Position numbers and translations under genes: made by a program
In this document: positions 37,401 to 47,148 of the stretch, piece after piece
Layout of the letters: the number at the start of each line of letters is the position of its first letter
How positions within the stretch are numbered: position 1 is the first letter of the stretch
Assembly: GCF_034653275.1 (NCBI RefSeq)
Contig: NZ_JAYEES010000004.1
Location: 1,054,001-1,118,000 of the forward strand
Source of the DNA: Nitrospirillum sp034653275
GTDB lineage: Bacteria > Pseudomonadota > Alphaproteobacteria > Azospirillales > Azospirillaceae
Direction of reading: 5' to 3'
Length of the DNA: 64,000 nt
Notes under the pieces: model-generated
Seen by the model: the letters and a program-made list of their open reading frames with translations, nothing else
The model's database searches: none
What the model was told of the DNA's origin: nothing

Positions 37401-37684
37401 GGCGCGCCCGGCTGGTCCAGGCTGTCGAACTTGGCGACGGGGCGATCCAGCAGCGGGCCGGCCTTGGCCAGGGTCGCCAGCGTGGCGGCGTCGGCCGCCT
37501 TCACGTCGACGCCTGGTGTGGCGGTGGCCGTACCAGTGGAAGCGGTTTTGGGGGTCTTCGCCGGCGTCACGATCTTGGCCGGGGCCTGCCCGGAGTCGGT
37601 GGACTTTTCCGCGGACTTTTCAGCATCCCGCGACGCTGCCAGCGATGACTTCATGATGGTTCGATGCCCAGTTTGGTTGCTCAT
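34469..37684 (-). CDS. ppc: phosphoenolpyruvate carboxylase (divergent type)
   Basis: A very long PEP carboxylase (1071 residues from the first ATG), making oxaloacetate from PEP and bicarbonate. The catalytic His motif is FGIVITAHPTFNLTGEL. The second signature, canonical FHGRGGxVGRGGGP, is here FDTHGESIGRGAHPAG, so the glycine-rich loop differs. The C-terminal QSRASQFRAIPHN and THIPQFSSQHNITHRRL blocks follow, and the chain ends FFG. The first 90 residues are a low-complexity Ala/Thr/Lys tail without homology; the true start may be further in. It converges on mdh, consistent with a shared anaplerotic role. Confidence 0.85.
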   Translation of the reverse strand: MSNQTGHRTIMKSSLAASRDAEKSAEKSTDSGQAPAKIVTPAKTPKTASTGTATATPGVDVKAADAATLATLAKAGPLLDRPVAKFDSLDQPGAPKADAVGLTADLVARLTRYTELADADPFANPVSLLALDVSRRLHSGELDLAAVEQAIQYLGAEGFLARARRLGAYLGEADPAANAARVRALIEGLAVGADGQAVAFDAFRAQVEKEIFGIVITAHPTFNLTGELMDAMAKLATGRDEAGVPLTAAARKALIGSVAATELRPGELSLADEHRLSLAAITNIQAALRTVYDIVLAVARERYPEQWSELTPRLLTVASWVGYDLDGRSDIRWSDTLHKRLVVQLGQLRHYLAEVQAIRKVAPVQEDLRNTLDLLESRLALAIAQVSDEVAAFGRETTTQKDIEAIARRMHDGLSLRLVEAAHAIEQVERAIRLASVAGKGAKGDDVVRRLAILKAELSNYGLGQAHTHVRINATQLHNAVRKTVGMETAPDDPRYRQSYLNAITGLLDEVRPVRINFGSIIAERTSAKRLFMVVAQMLKYADASVPVRFLIAESESAFTVLTALYYARLFGVADKVDISPLFETERALEVGSRVIEQLLDNPHYRDYVKRRGRLCIQSGFSDAGRYLGQTPASASIERLRLRIARLFTRHRLDGVQLVIFDTHGESIGRGAHPAGFPERLGYVAAPATLSFMSHHKIAFKQEVSFQGGDGYLYFVTQPGALAVVTRILEHMLGGKHATLDDDPFYGDADYIREFFTTVKQFQVSLVEDPNYGALLSALGTNLLYPSGSRAIKRQHDGNADDVDQSRASQFRAIPHNAILQQMGLPANTVSGVGEAIDKDPEHFADLYRSSPRFRQLLGMVEYGVAIASPDALKAYIDTLDPAFWLLRAAHTSDPARVEEMRRLAAILEDNPLHSRLIRIFRKLYRDFDVLEEGLARVERHPVPGQVPPPDEALSNGLLVLHALRIALIQEVFLRATHIPQFSSQHNITHRRLMARLMQLDVPWALDLLSRIFPVAETAGEGDFGESATYVSDDSQNYGQENERIFKPIASLYDLVRRVGNGITQRIGFFG

Positions 37685-37971
37685 CCCTGATGCGCCGGAC
37701 CGCCTGTGCCCATAGGTTCCGCGTCCATCCGGCGTTAAGCATGACTTTGAGTCATTATCCTACCTCGCACTGGCGAAATGGGCCGGTGAGGCGGGGGCCG
37801 GGTAAAGACGGGCAAGGGTGGCGATTTATTGTGACGCAACGGAACCGTGAGACTATCGCAACTGTGCGCTGCAAGGCAACATAACGGAAAGAAATTTACC
37901 GATTGCACGGAATCGATGTAATTCCGCAACACGATCTTAACGTAGGCGCCGTCTTCGGTTATCCATTCAGG

Positions 37972-39857
37972 ATGACGAACGGCCCCGCCCGCCCCACACC
38001 GACCACCAGCGGTCCCGACACCTCCGCCCCGGAGGCCGGGCGGGCCGCCGCCTCACCCCCCGCCGCTTTCGAAACACCGCCGCGGGCAGGCGGTTCCCCG
38101 GCCGTCGCCACGACCCCGCCCAAGCGCGCCCTGGCTGTGCGGGAGGTGGAGGTGAAGCTGGCGGCCACGCCGGCGGCCCTGGCCCGTTTGCAGGCGCTGC
38201 CCCTGCTGGCGGGCATGGCCGATGGCCCCGCCGCCCGCCGCCACCAGGTGACCACTTATTACGACACGCCGGACCTGGCCCTGGCCGCCCACGGCCTGGC
38301 CCTGCGGGTACGTCGGCAAGGCGGGCGGCGGGTACAGACGGTGAAGACCTGGGCCTCCGACGCCGGCACCGCCGCCGCCGCCGGCCGGCGCGAATGGGAA
38401 TGGCAGCTGCCGGCGGAGGGCGACGGGCCCGACATCAGCCTGCTGCCCACCGGCATATCCAACCTGCTGACCCCGGCGCAGTGGGCGCACGTCGCCCCCC
38501 GCTTCGCCACCGATATCGAGCGCACGACCCTGCTGCTGCACCCCGATCCACGCACCAGCGTGGAGCTGGCCCTGGACCAGGGCGAGGTGCGCCTGTCCGT
38601 ACCGGGTGACGGGACAGTGGGCGCGGGCGATGAGACCACCTGGCCGGTGGCGGAGGTTGAGCTGGAGCTGAAGGGCGGCCGGGTCGCCGCCCTGTTCGAG
38701 GTGGCGGCCGCCCTGCACCACCACGCGCCCCTGCGCATCACCACGGGCAGCAAGGCCGACGCGGGCCTGCGCCTGCTGACCGGGAAACCGGCGGCGGCGG
38801 TGCCCCCCCACCCGGCGGCCCTGACCCCGGTGACAACGGTGGCGGAAGGCTTCCGCCACGCCACCCGCCACGCCCTGGGCCATCTGCTGGAAAACGCCAC
38901 CGTGCTGCTGGAGAGCGGCGACGCGCGCGCCCTGCGCGAGATGGCGGCCGCCAGCCGCCGGCTGGACACGGCGATGCGCCTGCTGCGCCTGGCGATGACC
39001 TTGCCCCTCAACGCCGGCCCCCTGCCGCTGGTCAAGGCCGGGGCCAAGGCGCCGGCCAACCCGCATGCCGAGGCGGCGGACGCCCTGCGCCGACGCTTGG
39101 CGCCCTTGCGCGCCCTGCTGGAAACCGCGCGCGGCTGGGACCGCCTGGCGGAGCGCGCCGCCCTGCTGCCGGACCGCAAAGGGGCGCCGGGCTTGAGCAA
39201 ACGCCAGCGCCTGGCGCTGGACCACGCCGCCACGCAGGCGCGGCGACGGGTGATGAAGCATCTGCGCGGCGCCGGCCACACCGCCCTGGTGCTGGACCTG
39301 GCCGCCTGGGTGGAGGGTGGCGGCTGGGCCTCCCCCGCCCTGGATCAGCCGCTGAAGACCGTGGCGCCCCGCCTGCTGGCCGAGTTGCAGGACAAGGTGG
39401 CCCGGGCCATAGCCCGGTTGGAGCTGCCGCCCGCCCCCCGCCCGGCGCCAGGAACGCGGTGCTGGTGGCCAAGGCGCCCCCCGCCACCGACGCGCTGGAG
39501 CGCCTGCGCCGCCGGGCGCAGCGGCTGTATGAGACGGCGGAGGTTTGCCGCGGCCTCTATCCCCTGGCCACGGCCAAGCCCAAGGCGCCCAAGGGCGCCA
39601 AGACCACCGTGTCCAAGCGCCCCGCCGCCGATCCGCTGGCCCCCCTGACCCGCCTGCACAGCGCCGTCACCGCCCCCGCCATCGCCCGGCAGGCCGCCCA
39701 GCTGGTGGCGCACCTGGCCAAGGCCACCGGCCCCAAGGCGCGCAGCAGTCGCCTGCTGTCCCGCCTGGCGCAGGAAGAAGCGGTGGCCCTGGCCAAGCTG
39801 CCGGCCACCTGGCGCGGCTACAGCCGGCGGCGCATGTTCTGGATGGCGGGGCGATAG
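37972..39857 (+). pseudogene. CYTH and CHAD domain protein, frameshifted
   Basis: A triphosphate-tunnel (CYTH) domain fused to a CHAD domain, 628 residues when restored. The CYTH signature ExExK is at residues 58-62 (EVEVK), and RRHQVTTYYDTPDLALAAHG follows. CHAD begins about residue 290 with FRHATRHALGHLLENA, a His-rich helical domain that binds polyphosphate in characterised cases. The frame breaks in the C6 run at 39434-39439; one added base continues VLVAKAPPATDALERLR to the stop at 39857 (ending FWMAGR), a whole number of codons. The product may be an inorganic triphosphatase; ppk1-ppx lie 7 kb away. Start ATG 37972 has a poor ribosome-binding site. Confidence 0.82.
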
Positions 39858-39871
39858 CCACCGGGGCAACG

Positions 39872-40570
39872 TCAGGCGTCCGCCGGCTTGTCCCTGGACT
39901 CCAGCACCTGGCGGCAGAAGGTCACGGTGATGGGTTTCTTGGCGGCCAGGGCGGCGCGGTCCAGCAGGGCCACGGTGCGCCGCGCGCTGTCGAAGGAGCG
40001 TTCGGTGTGGGTCATCAGCCAGGCGATGACCTCTTCCCCCACCCGCACCTGGCGGTCGTCGAACAGCTTGACCAGCACGGCCATCAGCAGGGCGTCGTCG
40101 GGGGCCGCCATGCCCACGGCGGGGGCGGCCACCAGGCGGGAGCGCAGGTCGGGCAAGCGCAGGGTCCAGTTGACGGGGGCGTAGTGGGCCAGCAGCAGCA
40201 GCTGGCCGCCCGCCTCCTTGGTCACGTTGTAGAGGTGCAGCAGGGCGCGCTCACGTACCGTGTCGCCCGAGATCTCATGCGTGCGGTCGATGACGGCGGT
40301 GCGGGTGGGACCCAGCAGGTGCGGCACCTCCGCCGGGTCCAGATCCTCCGGCCCCAGCAGCGGCGCCCGCGACCGGGCGCGCCACACCTGGGCTAGGTGG
40401 CTCTTGCCGCAGCCGGGCGGCCCGTACAGCACCAGCGCCGGCGCCGGCCAGTCCGGCCAGGCGTCCAGCCACGCCACCGCGTCGGCGTTGCCCGGCGCCA
40501 CCAGGAAGTCGGCCTCCCCCATGGCGGAACGGTGCCCCAGGTCCAGGGGCAATTGTCTCAAGTCGGCCAT
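39872..40570 (-). CDS. hda: DnaA regulatory inactivator Hda (HdaA)
   Basis: A DnaA-like AAA+ protein of 232 residues that, with the sliding clamp, stimulates ATP hydrolysis by DnaA and limits re-initiation. The N-terminal clamp-binding motif QLPLDL is at residues 6-11 and Walker A GPPGCGKS at 50-57. The Walker B position reads TAVIDRTHEI, as in other alphaproteobacterial HdaA rather than a strict DE box. The C-terminal SFDSARRTVALLDRAAL is the sensor 2 region. It is the last of three minus-strand genes after the DUF2066 and AI-2E family genes, a conserved arrangement. Confidence 0.92.
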   Translation of the reverse strand: MADLRQLPLDLGHRSAMGEADFLVAPGNADAVAWLDAWPDWPAPALVLYGPPGCGKSHLAQVWRARSRAPLLGPEDLDPAEVPHLLGPTRTAVIDRTHEISGDTVRERALLHLYNVTKEAGGQLLLLAHYAPVNWTLRLPDLRSRLVAAPAVGMAAPDDALLMAVLVKLFDDRQVRVGEEVIAWLMTHTERSFDSARRTVALLDRAALAAKKPITVTFCRQVLESRDKPADA

Positions 40571-40634
40571 GATTCCAGGGTCTTACCGGCAACGGGCACT
40601 GAAAGCGGAACGGAAATGCGCGCCAGGCGACGGG

Positions 40635-41834
40635 TCAGGGCACCGGCGGCGGCGCCCCGGCTTCCATCCCCGGCGGGACCCGTCCTTCCTGGACCAGATC
40701 CTCGCGCGGCACCTCGTCGGGAGGCACGCCGGTGTAATAGCTGCTGGCGAGGTACTGGCGCAATCCGAAGCGCACCAGCACGCCGATGACGGCTGCCACC
40801 GGCACCGCCAGCAGCACACCGGTGAAGCCGAACAGGCTGCCGCCGGCCAGCAGGGCGAACATGACCCAGACGGGATGCAGGCCCACCTTGTCGCCCACCA
40901 GCTTGGGCGTCAGGACATAGCCTTCCAGCAGATGGCCCAGGATGTACAGCGCCACCACCAGCCCCTCGCGCCACAGGTCGTGGAACTGGAACAGGGCCAC
41001 GCCCACGCTGGCGCCGAAGCCCACCACCGTGCCGACATAGGGGATGAAGGACAGGATGCCGGCGATCAGGCCAATGACCAGGCCGAAGTTCAGCCCCACC
41101 GCCGTCATGGCCAGGGCGTAGAAGGCGCCCAGCACCAGGCAGACGGTGGCCTGGCCGCGCACGAAGCCGGCCAGCGTGCGGTCGACGGCGCGCAGCTGCT
41201 CGCGAATCACCTCGGCATGCTCGCGCGGCAGCCAGCCGTCCAGCGTCGCCACCATGCGGTCCCAGTCGCGCAGCAGGTAGAAGGCCACCACCGGGGTGAT
41301 GAACAGCAGGGACACCACGCCGAACAGGGCGGCACCGCCGGTGAACAGGTTCTTGATGAAGTCGGCACCCCAGCCCACCAGGGTCCCGACATATTCGCTG
41401 GCGGCGCTGCGCAGCCGCTCGATGTCATCCGGGGGCAGGGCGGCCATCAGGCTGCGGATGCGCTGCATGCTTTCATCGCGCGCCCAGGTGATGATGGCCG
41501 GCAGGCTTTCAATCAGCTGGGTCACCTGCTGCTGGATCAAGGGCACCAGCAAGAGGACGCACAGCACGACGACGACGACGAAAACCAGCAGCACCACGCA
41601 GGTGGCGGCCAGGCGCGGCAGCCCGAACCCCTCCAGCCGGTCGGCCACGGGGTCCAGCAGATAGGCGATGGCCATGCCGGCGACGAAGGGCAGCAGCATG
41701 CCGCGCAGCAGCCAGATCAGGGCGACGCCCACGACAAGACCGATCAACCAGAACCGTATCTGCCGCCCCGCATGCGTTTCCGCCATCGTCCCCCCGACGT
41801 TCCCCGAATCAGCCACACGCCCAGAATCAGGCAT
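40635..41834 (-). CDS. AI-2E family transporter (PerM/YdiK-like permease)
   Basis: A 399-residue inner-membrane protein with about eight helices, of the AI-2E/PerM family. Family marks are the N-terminal pair of helices (LLRGMLLPFVAGMAIAYLLDP), the long periplasmic or cytoplasmic helical section around 80-150, and the C-terminal LGHLLEGYVLTPKLVGDKVG followed by HPVWVMFALLAGGSLFG. Functions in the family vary (autoinducer-2 export, ion transport), so the substrate is unknown. The C-terminus ends in a Pro-rich tail. It lies between the DUF2066 gene (58 bases upstream) and hda (64 bases downstream). Confidence 0.92.
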   Translation of the reverse strand: MPDSGRVADSGNVGGTMAETHAGRQIRFWLIGLVVGVALIWLLRGMLLPFVAGMAIAYLLDPVADRLEGFGLPRLAATCVVLLVFVVVVVLCVLLLVPLIQQQVTQLIESLPAIITWARDESMQRIRSLMAALPPDDIERLRSAASEYVGTLVGWGADFIKNLFTGGAALFGVVSLLFITPVVAFYLLRDWDRMVATLDGWLPREHAEVIREQLRAVDRTLAGFVRGQATVCLVLGAFYALAMTAVGLNFGLVIGLIAGILSFIPYVGTVVGFGASVGVALFQFHDLWREGLVVALYILGHLLEGYVLTPKLVGDKVGLHPVWVMFALLAGGSLFGFTGVLLAVPVAAVIGVLVRFGLRQYLASSYYTGVPPDEVPREDLVQEGRVPPGMEAGAPPPVP

Positions 41835-41892
41835 AAGCTTGGACTGTAACAGATAAGGCCCTGGAATCAGGCACCCTTATGGCAACCCGCGC

Positions 41893-43137
41893 TCAGCCGC
41901 CGGCCAGGCTGACCTGGTAGCGGACATCCCCAACCCCGGCCGGCGCGCCACCGGCCGGCGGCTGGGCCGGCGCCGAGGCGGCGGCATCCACTTCGGACAG
42001 CACCAGGTCGCGCTGGGCCAGGGCGGTCTTCAGATGGCCGACATCGCCCAGCACGGTCAGGGTCAGCAGGGCCTCGGTGGTCTTCAGGGCGCTGGTGTCC
42101 ACCTGTGTCACCATGGGCACGCCCGCCAGGCGGCGCCGCACCTCCACCAGGGTGGCGAGATCGGCCAGGGGCACGCGCACGGCCACCTGCCCGGACTGGT
42201 GGGCGTCCACCACCACGCGGCGTTTCCACCCCTCTTCCACCCGGTCCACCACCGTGGCCACGGCCAGACCCAGGGCGGCCGGCGGCGGGAGTGGGGCGGC
42301 GGCGCCGGCGGCGGGCGGCGGGGTGTCGGCGGCCGGGGGCAGCGGGCGTTGGACGAAGGCCGCCTGCGGCACCGTCTCGGGCGGCGACAGGCCCTCGCCC
42401 GGCACGAAGGTGTTGAGCGTCAGCTGATAGCCCTTGGCGGCGTCGCCCTCCAGCCGGGCGACAACGACCTGGCCGGCGCCGTGCCGGGCGGCGATATGGG
42501 CCAGCACGCCGGCATCGGGCGCCAGGGCCGCCTTGGCCGGCAACTCACCCTGGTCGGCGGCATCCGGCGGCACCAGGGCCACGGGCACCAGCCCGTCCAC
42601 CGAACCGATCTGCGACCAGGCCTGGCGCCAGGGGCCGTCGGTCCACAGCGCGGGTTCGGCGCCGGTGGCGTCCACGGGCAGCACCAGGGCGGGCTTGCCC
42701 ACCATCTCGGCATAGCGCACGCCGTTCTGCTGCAACAGCTGGCGCACGGCGGCGGGGCGGAAACGGACGGTGAAGCGGCCCACATAGCGGACGGAGGACG
42801 CCCGCTCCTGCTCCAGCTCGAAGCCGGCCACCAGGGCCTCCAGCTCGCCCTGGCTGACGGCTGGGGGCTGACGGCCGTCAGCGGCCGGGGTCAGCTTGCG
42901 GAACAGGCGGGCCAAGGCCTCGCGCTGGGCCTGCAGGATGGCCTGGTCGCGGGCCTGGTTGGCGTTGCCGGCGGTGACGTCCACATCCACGCCCTGCTCC
43001 ACGAAGGCCTGTTCCGCGGCGACGCTCCTGCCCGCCTCGGCACGGGCGGTGCCGGCGAGGGCGCCGGCGGCCAGGGCCAGGAAAACGGCGCCCCGAAACC
43101 CGGTCTGGCGCAAGAGGGGGATGCAGCGGTGCGGCAT
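41893..43137 (-). CDS. exported DUF2066-like protein
   Basis: A 414-residue exported protein that fits the DUF2066 family as I recall it, usually encoded beside purM and hda. A signal peptide ends near ALAAGALAGTARAEA. The start of the mature part, VDVTAGNANQARDQAILQAQ then REALARLFRKLTP, is the family hallmark. The rest is a periplasmic alpha/beta protein with an Ala/Pro-rich linker about residue 285. Its function is unknown. It is divergent from purM, with about 150 bases between the starts. Confidence 0.85.
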   Translation of the reverse strand: MPHRCIPLLRQTGFRGAVFLALAAGALAGTARAEAGRSVAAEQAFVEQGVDVDVTAGNANQARDQAILQAQREALARLFRKLTPAADGRQPPAVSQGELEALVAGFELEQERASSVRYVGRFTVRFRPAAVRQLLQQNGVRYAEMVGKPALVLPVDATGAEPALWTDGPWRQAWSQIGSVDGLVPVALVPPDAADQGELPAKAALAPDAGVLAHIAARHGAGQVVVARLEGDAAKGYQLTLNTFVPGEGLSPPETVPQAAFVQRPLPPAADTPPPAAGAAAPLPPPAALGLAVATVVDRVEEGWKRRVVVDAHQSGQVAVRVPLADLATLVEVRRRLAGVPMVTQVDTSALKTTEALLTLTVLGDVGHLKTALAQRDLVLSEVDAAASAPAQPPAGGAPAGVGDVRYQVSLAGG

Positions 43138-43285
43138 TGCAAAGCCTTCCGATATTGCTATGTTCGGCCCCGAAACCCGGGCGGGTCATGGAACCGTCTT
43201 AAACGGACGGTCGCGGGCGGCGGCCTTTGAGAGCAGCCGGCCCCTGACGGACGCCCCTTCTTAGCCCAGGCCCTGCGAGGACGCC

Positions 43286-44340
<1,055 letters not shown>

Positions 44341-44353
<13 letters not shown>

Positions 44354-45018
44354 GGGGTGGGGAGGCGCCCGGCAGGCTGAAGCTGGGCGTCCTCATTTCC
44401 GGGCGGGGCAGCAACCTGCAGGCTCTGCTGAACGCCGCCGCCGCTCCGGACTTTCCGGCCACGGTGGCCCTGGTCTTGTCCAACAAGGCGGACGCCGCGG
44501 GCCTGGAGCGGGCGCGCGGCGCCGGCATCCCGGCCCTGGCCCTGCCACACAAGGACTTTGCCGACAAACCGGCGTTCGAGCAGGCCATGACCCGCGCGCT
44601 GGAGGATGCCGGCGTGCAGCTGGTCTGCCTGGCCGGCTTCATGCGCCTGCTGTCGCCCTGGTTCGTGGACCATTGGCGCGACCGGCTGATCAACATCCAC
44701 CCGTCGCTGCTGCCCGCCTTTCCCGGCATCGACACGCACCAGCGGGCGCTGGACGCCGGCGTGCGCTTCCACGGCTGCACGGTGCACTATGTGCGCAGTG
44801 AGGTCGACAGCGGCCCCATCGTGGCCCAGGCCGCCGTGCCGGTGCGGGCCGACGACACCGCCGACACCCTGTCCACCCGCGTGCTGACGGCGGAGCATGA
44901 GCTCTACCCCCTGGCCGTGCGCCTCATCGCCGAGGGCCGGGTGACGGTGGCGGGCAACCGCGCCGTGCTGACCACTCCCCTGCCCATCCCCGCCACCGCG
45001 ATGAATCCCGCGCTTTAA
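44341..45018 (+). CDS. purN: phosphoribosylglycinamide formyltransferase
   Basis: The folate-dependent GAR transformylase (225 residues). N-terminal VLISGRGSNLQALL binds the ribotide phosphate. The catalytic Asn-His pair is in LINIHPSLLPAFPG, with FHGCTVHYV and the catalytic Asp in SEVDSGPIVAQA. It overlaps purM by 13 bases, giving the common purM-purN operon. Its stop overlaps the stop of the convergent MarR gene by 4 bases. Confidence 0.97.
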
Positions 45019-45497
45019 GGCGTCCCGGTGTGCCCATTCCCGCCGGAATGGGTGCCGCCGGCGTCCACCCACGCCTTGGCTTGGTCCGCCAGGCGGCGCA
45101 GCAGGCGGGCCAGGGTGGCCTTGTCCTCTTCCGTCCAGTCGGCCAGCACCGCCGCATACATGCGGCTGCGCGCCCGGCCTATGGCGTCGACCATGGCCTG
45201 GCCGTTCGGTGTCACCACGGCCTCGCGCACCCGCGCATCGGTGGCGCCGGCCCGCCGTTCAACCAGGCCCAGGCTTTCCAGTTTCGCCACCTGCCGGCTG
45301 ACCGTGGAATGGTCGCGGCCCGCCAGTTCCGCCAGTTCCACCACGCCAATGGGCCCCCGCAGGCCGATGCGCACCAGCAGGGGGAACAGCGCCCGGTCCA
45401 GCGACACCCCGGCCAGGTTCAGCAGGTATTGGTCCGGCTGGGGACGGTTCACCACCCCCACCAGATCCATCAGCGCTTCATGCAGCTCGTTTCTCAT
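45015..45497 (-). CDS. MarR-family regulator
   Basis: A winged-helix regulator of 160 residues. The DNA-binding part is VVELAELAGRDHSTVSRQVA then KLESLGLVERR, with the wing DARVREAVVTPNG. It is divergently transcribed from the flavin monooxygenase, with three near-identical palindromes between them, which it probably binds to repress both. The start ATG at 45497 has no ribosome-binding site: the operator TGTGCATAATGCACAG directly precedes it, and a CATAAT -10 box there would put the transcript start at or near the ATG. A longer frame to 45758 would cover all operators and is unlikely. Confidence 0.88.
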   Translation of the reverse strand: MRNELHEALMDLVGVVNRPQPDQYLLNLAGVSLDRALFPLLVRIGLRGPIGVVELAELAGRDHSTVSRQVAKLESLGLVERRAGATDARVREAVVTPNGQAMVDAIGRARSRMYAAVLADWTEEDKATLARLLRRLADQAKAWVDAGGTHSGGNGHTGTP

Positions 45498-45498
45498 C

Positions 45499-45513
45499 TG
45501 TGCATTATGCACA
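45499..45513. promoter_or_regulatory. MarR operator 1
   Basis: TGTGCATTATGCACA, a perfect palindrome around one central base, touching the marR start codon. On the minus strand it includes CATAAT, a likely -10 box for marR with TGGACG 18 bases upstream, so binding would block marR itself. Confidence 0.75.
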
Positions 45514-45519
45514 TTTTCC

Positions 45520-45548
45520 TTGGCAGGCGTCCAGGGCGGCGATATATG
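45520..45548 (+). promoter_or_regulatory. putative promoter of flavin monooxygenase
   Basis: TTGGCA at 45520-45525, a 17-base spacer and TATATG at 45543-45548. Operator 2 overlaps the -10 and the expected start near 45555, so repression by the MarR protein fits. A second possible -10 (CATAAT, 45602-45607) lies in operator 3. Confidence 0.4.
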
Positions 45549-45561
45549 TGCATTATACACG
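45547..45561. promoter_or_regulatory. MarR operator 2
   Basis: TGTGCATTATACACG, same as operator 1 except for two bases in the right half. Its centre is 48 bp from that of operator 1. Confidence 0.7.
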
Positions 45562-45588
45562 GGCATTGCGGCCCGCCACACCCATATC

Positions 45589-45603
45589 CGTGCATCATGC
45601 ACA
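45589..45603. promoter_or_regulatory. MarR operator 3
   Basis: CGTGCATCATGCACA, matching operator 1 in 13 of 15 positions. Its centre is 42 bp from that of operator 2 and it lies 15 bases before the monooxygenase start. Confidence 0.72.
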
Positions 45604-45618
45604 TAATTGGAGAATTCC

Positions 45619-47127
45619 ATGACTCGTTTCGATACCGATGTCCTGATCGTGGGCGCGGGCGCCGCCGGCCTCACCCTGGCGCTGGATCTGGCCCGCCGGG
45701 GCATCGACTTCCGCCTGGTGGAGAAGAACGCCGGCCCCTTCCCCGGCTCACGCGGCAAGGGCCTGCAACCCCGCAGCCTGGAGGTGTTCGAGGATCTGGG
45801 CGTGCTGGCCGACCTGCAGGCCGTGGGCGGCCCCTACCCCACAGTGCTGACTTATCAGGACGGCCAGGTAGTGCGCACCCAGTTGCACGAGGTGCAGGCG
45901 CCCACACCGGCGGAGCCCTACGGCAACCCGCTGATGGTGCCGCAATTCCGGACGGAGGCGATCTTGCGCCGCCGCTTGGGGACCTTCGGTCACGCCCCCG
46001 CCTTCGCCACGGAGCTGACGGGCTTCGATCAGGACGCCCAGGGCGTCACCGCCCGGCTGCGCACCGCTGATGGCGAGGTCACCCTGCGCGCCCGTTACCT
46101 GGTCGGCACCGATGGCGGCCGCAGCTTCGTCCGCCATGCGCTGGGCATCGGCTTCCCGGGGGAGACGCTGCCCTTCCGCGCCGTCATCGGCGACATGCCC
46201 ATAGCCGGGCTGGCCTTCGACGCCTGGCACCGCTGGTACGCCCCGGACGCCCAGTTGGCGTTGTGCCCCCTGGCCGGCACCGACCTGTTCCAGGTGGTGG
46301 CCCAGGTGCCGGATGAGGTGACACCCACCCGGGAGCTGGTCAGCGCCATCGTGCGGGAACGCACCGGCCGCGACGACCTGACCGTGGGGGAACCCACCTG
46401 GCTGTCCACCCTGCGTGTCAACCTGCGCCTGGCCGACCGCTATCGCGTGGGCCGCGTGTTCATCGCCGGCGACGCCGCCCATGTGCACCCGCCCACCGGC
46501 GGCCAGGGCCTGAACACCAGCGTGCAGGACGCCTATAACCTGGGCTGGAAGCTGGCCGCCGCGCTGCGGGGGGCGCCGGACGGCCTGCTGGACACTTATG
46601 AGGCGGAGCGCCGGCCCGTCGCCGCCCACGTGCTGGGCCTCAGCGGCCGGCTGCTGGGGCAAATGGGCACGACGGAGGGGATGCGCCGGGGACGGGAGAC
46701 GCGCGAGCTGGACCTGAGCTATCGCGACGGCCCGCTGGCCACCGAAGCCCGGACCGATCCGGGGCGGGCCAATCCCGGGCGGGTGGTGGCCGGCGATCGC
46801 GCGCCGGACGCGCCCTGCCAGACGGCGGCGGGCACCCCCACCCGGCTTTTCGATGTCTACCGGGGACCGCACTTCACCCTGCTGGGCTATGGCGTGGGCC
46901 AGGACCCGGCGGACGGCGGCTGGCCAGGGGACGTCAGGGTGCTCACCGTGGCGCCGCAAGGCAGCGCGCAGTCGGCCGACCTGACGGATGACGCCGGGCA
47001 CGTGGCCCAGGCCTATGACCTCACCCCCCGCACATGGGTGCTGGTGCGGCCGGACGGCTACATCGCCGCCACCGCCCCGAACGCGGGCGCCATCCGCGAC
47101 TGGCTGCGGGCCACAACCCAGGCGTGA
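45619..47127 (+). CDS. FAD-dependent aromatic monooxygenase (PheA/TfdB family)
   Basis: A flavoprotein hydroxylase of 502 residues. FAD-binding motifs: VLIVGAGAAGLTLALDLARR near the N-terminus, VGTDGGRSFVRHALGI and GDAAHVHPPTGGQGLNTS with the following DAYNLGWKLA. The C-terminal 120 residues form the thioredoxin-like domain typical of phenol hydroxylase-like enzymes. Family members add oxygen to phenols, polyketides or antibiotics such as rifampicin; the substrate is not evident. The start ATG at 45619 follows TTGGAG. It is controlled, by inference, by the divergent MarR gene; a hairpin terminator follows at 47149. Confidence 0.9.
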   Translation: MTRFDTDVLIVGAGAAGLTLALDLARRGIDFRLVEKNAGPFPGSRGKGLQPRSLEVFEDLGVLADLQAVGGPYPTVLTYQDGQVVRTQLHEVQAPTPAEPYGNPLMVPQFRTEAILRRRLGTFGHAPAFATELTGFDQDAQGVTARLRTADGEVTLRARYLVGTDGGRSFVRHALGIGFPGETLPFRAVIGDMPIAGLAFDAWHRWYAPDAQLALCPLAGTDLFQVVAQVPDEVTPTRELVSAIVRERTGRDDLTVGEPTWLSTLRVNLRLADRYRVGRVFIAGDAAHVHPPTGGQGLNTSVQDAYNLGWKLAAALRGAPDGLLDTYEAERRPVAAHVLGLSGRLLGQMGTTEGMRRGRETRELDLSYRDGPLATEARTDPGRANPGRVVAGDRAPDAPCQTAAGTPTRLFDVYRGPHFTLLGYGVGQDPADGGWPGDVRVLTVAPQGSAQSADLTDDAGHVAQAYDLTPRTWVLVRPDGYIAATAPNAGAIRDWLRATTQA

Positions 47128-47148
47128 CCCGAACCGTTCGGCGAACAA

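Noticed and set aside
35474..37648. A plus-strand open frame of about 720 codons opposite ppc
   Set aside because: Antisense shadow with low-complexity composition; ppc on the other strand has clear catalytic motifs.
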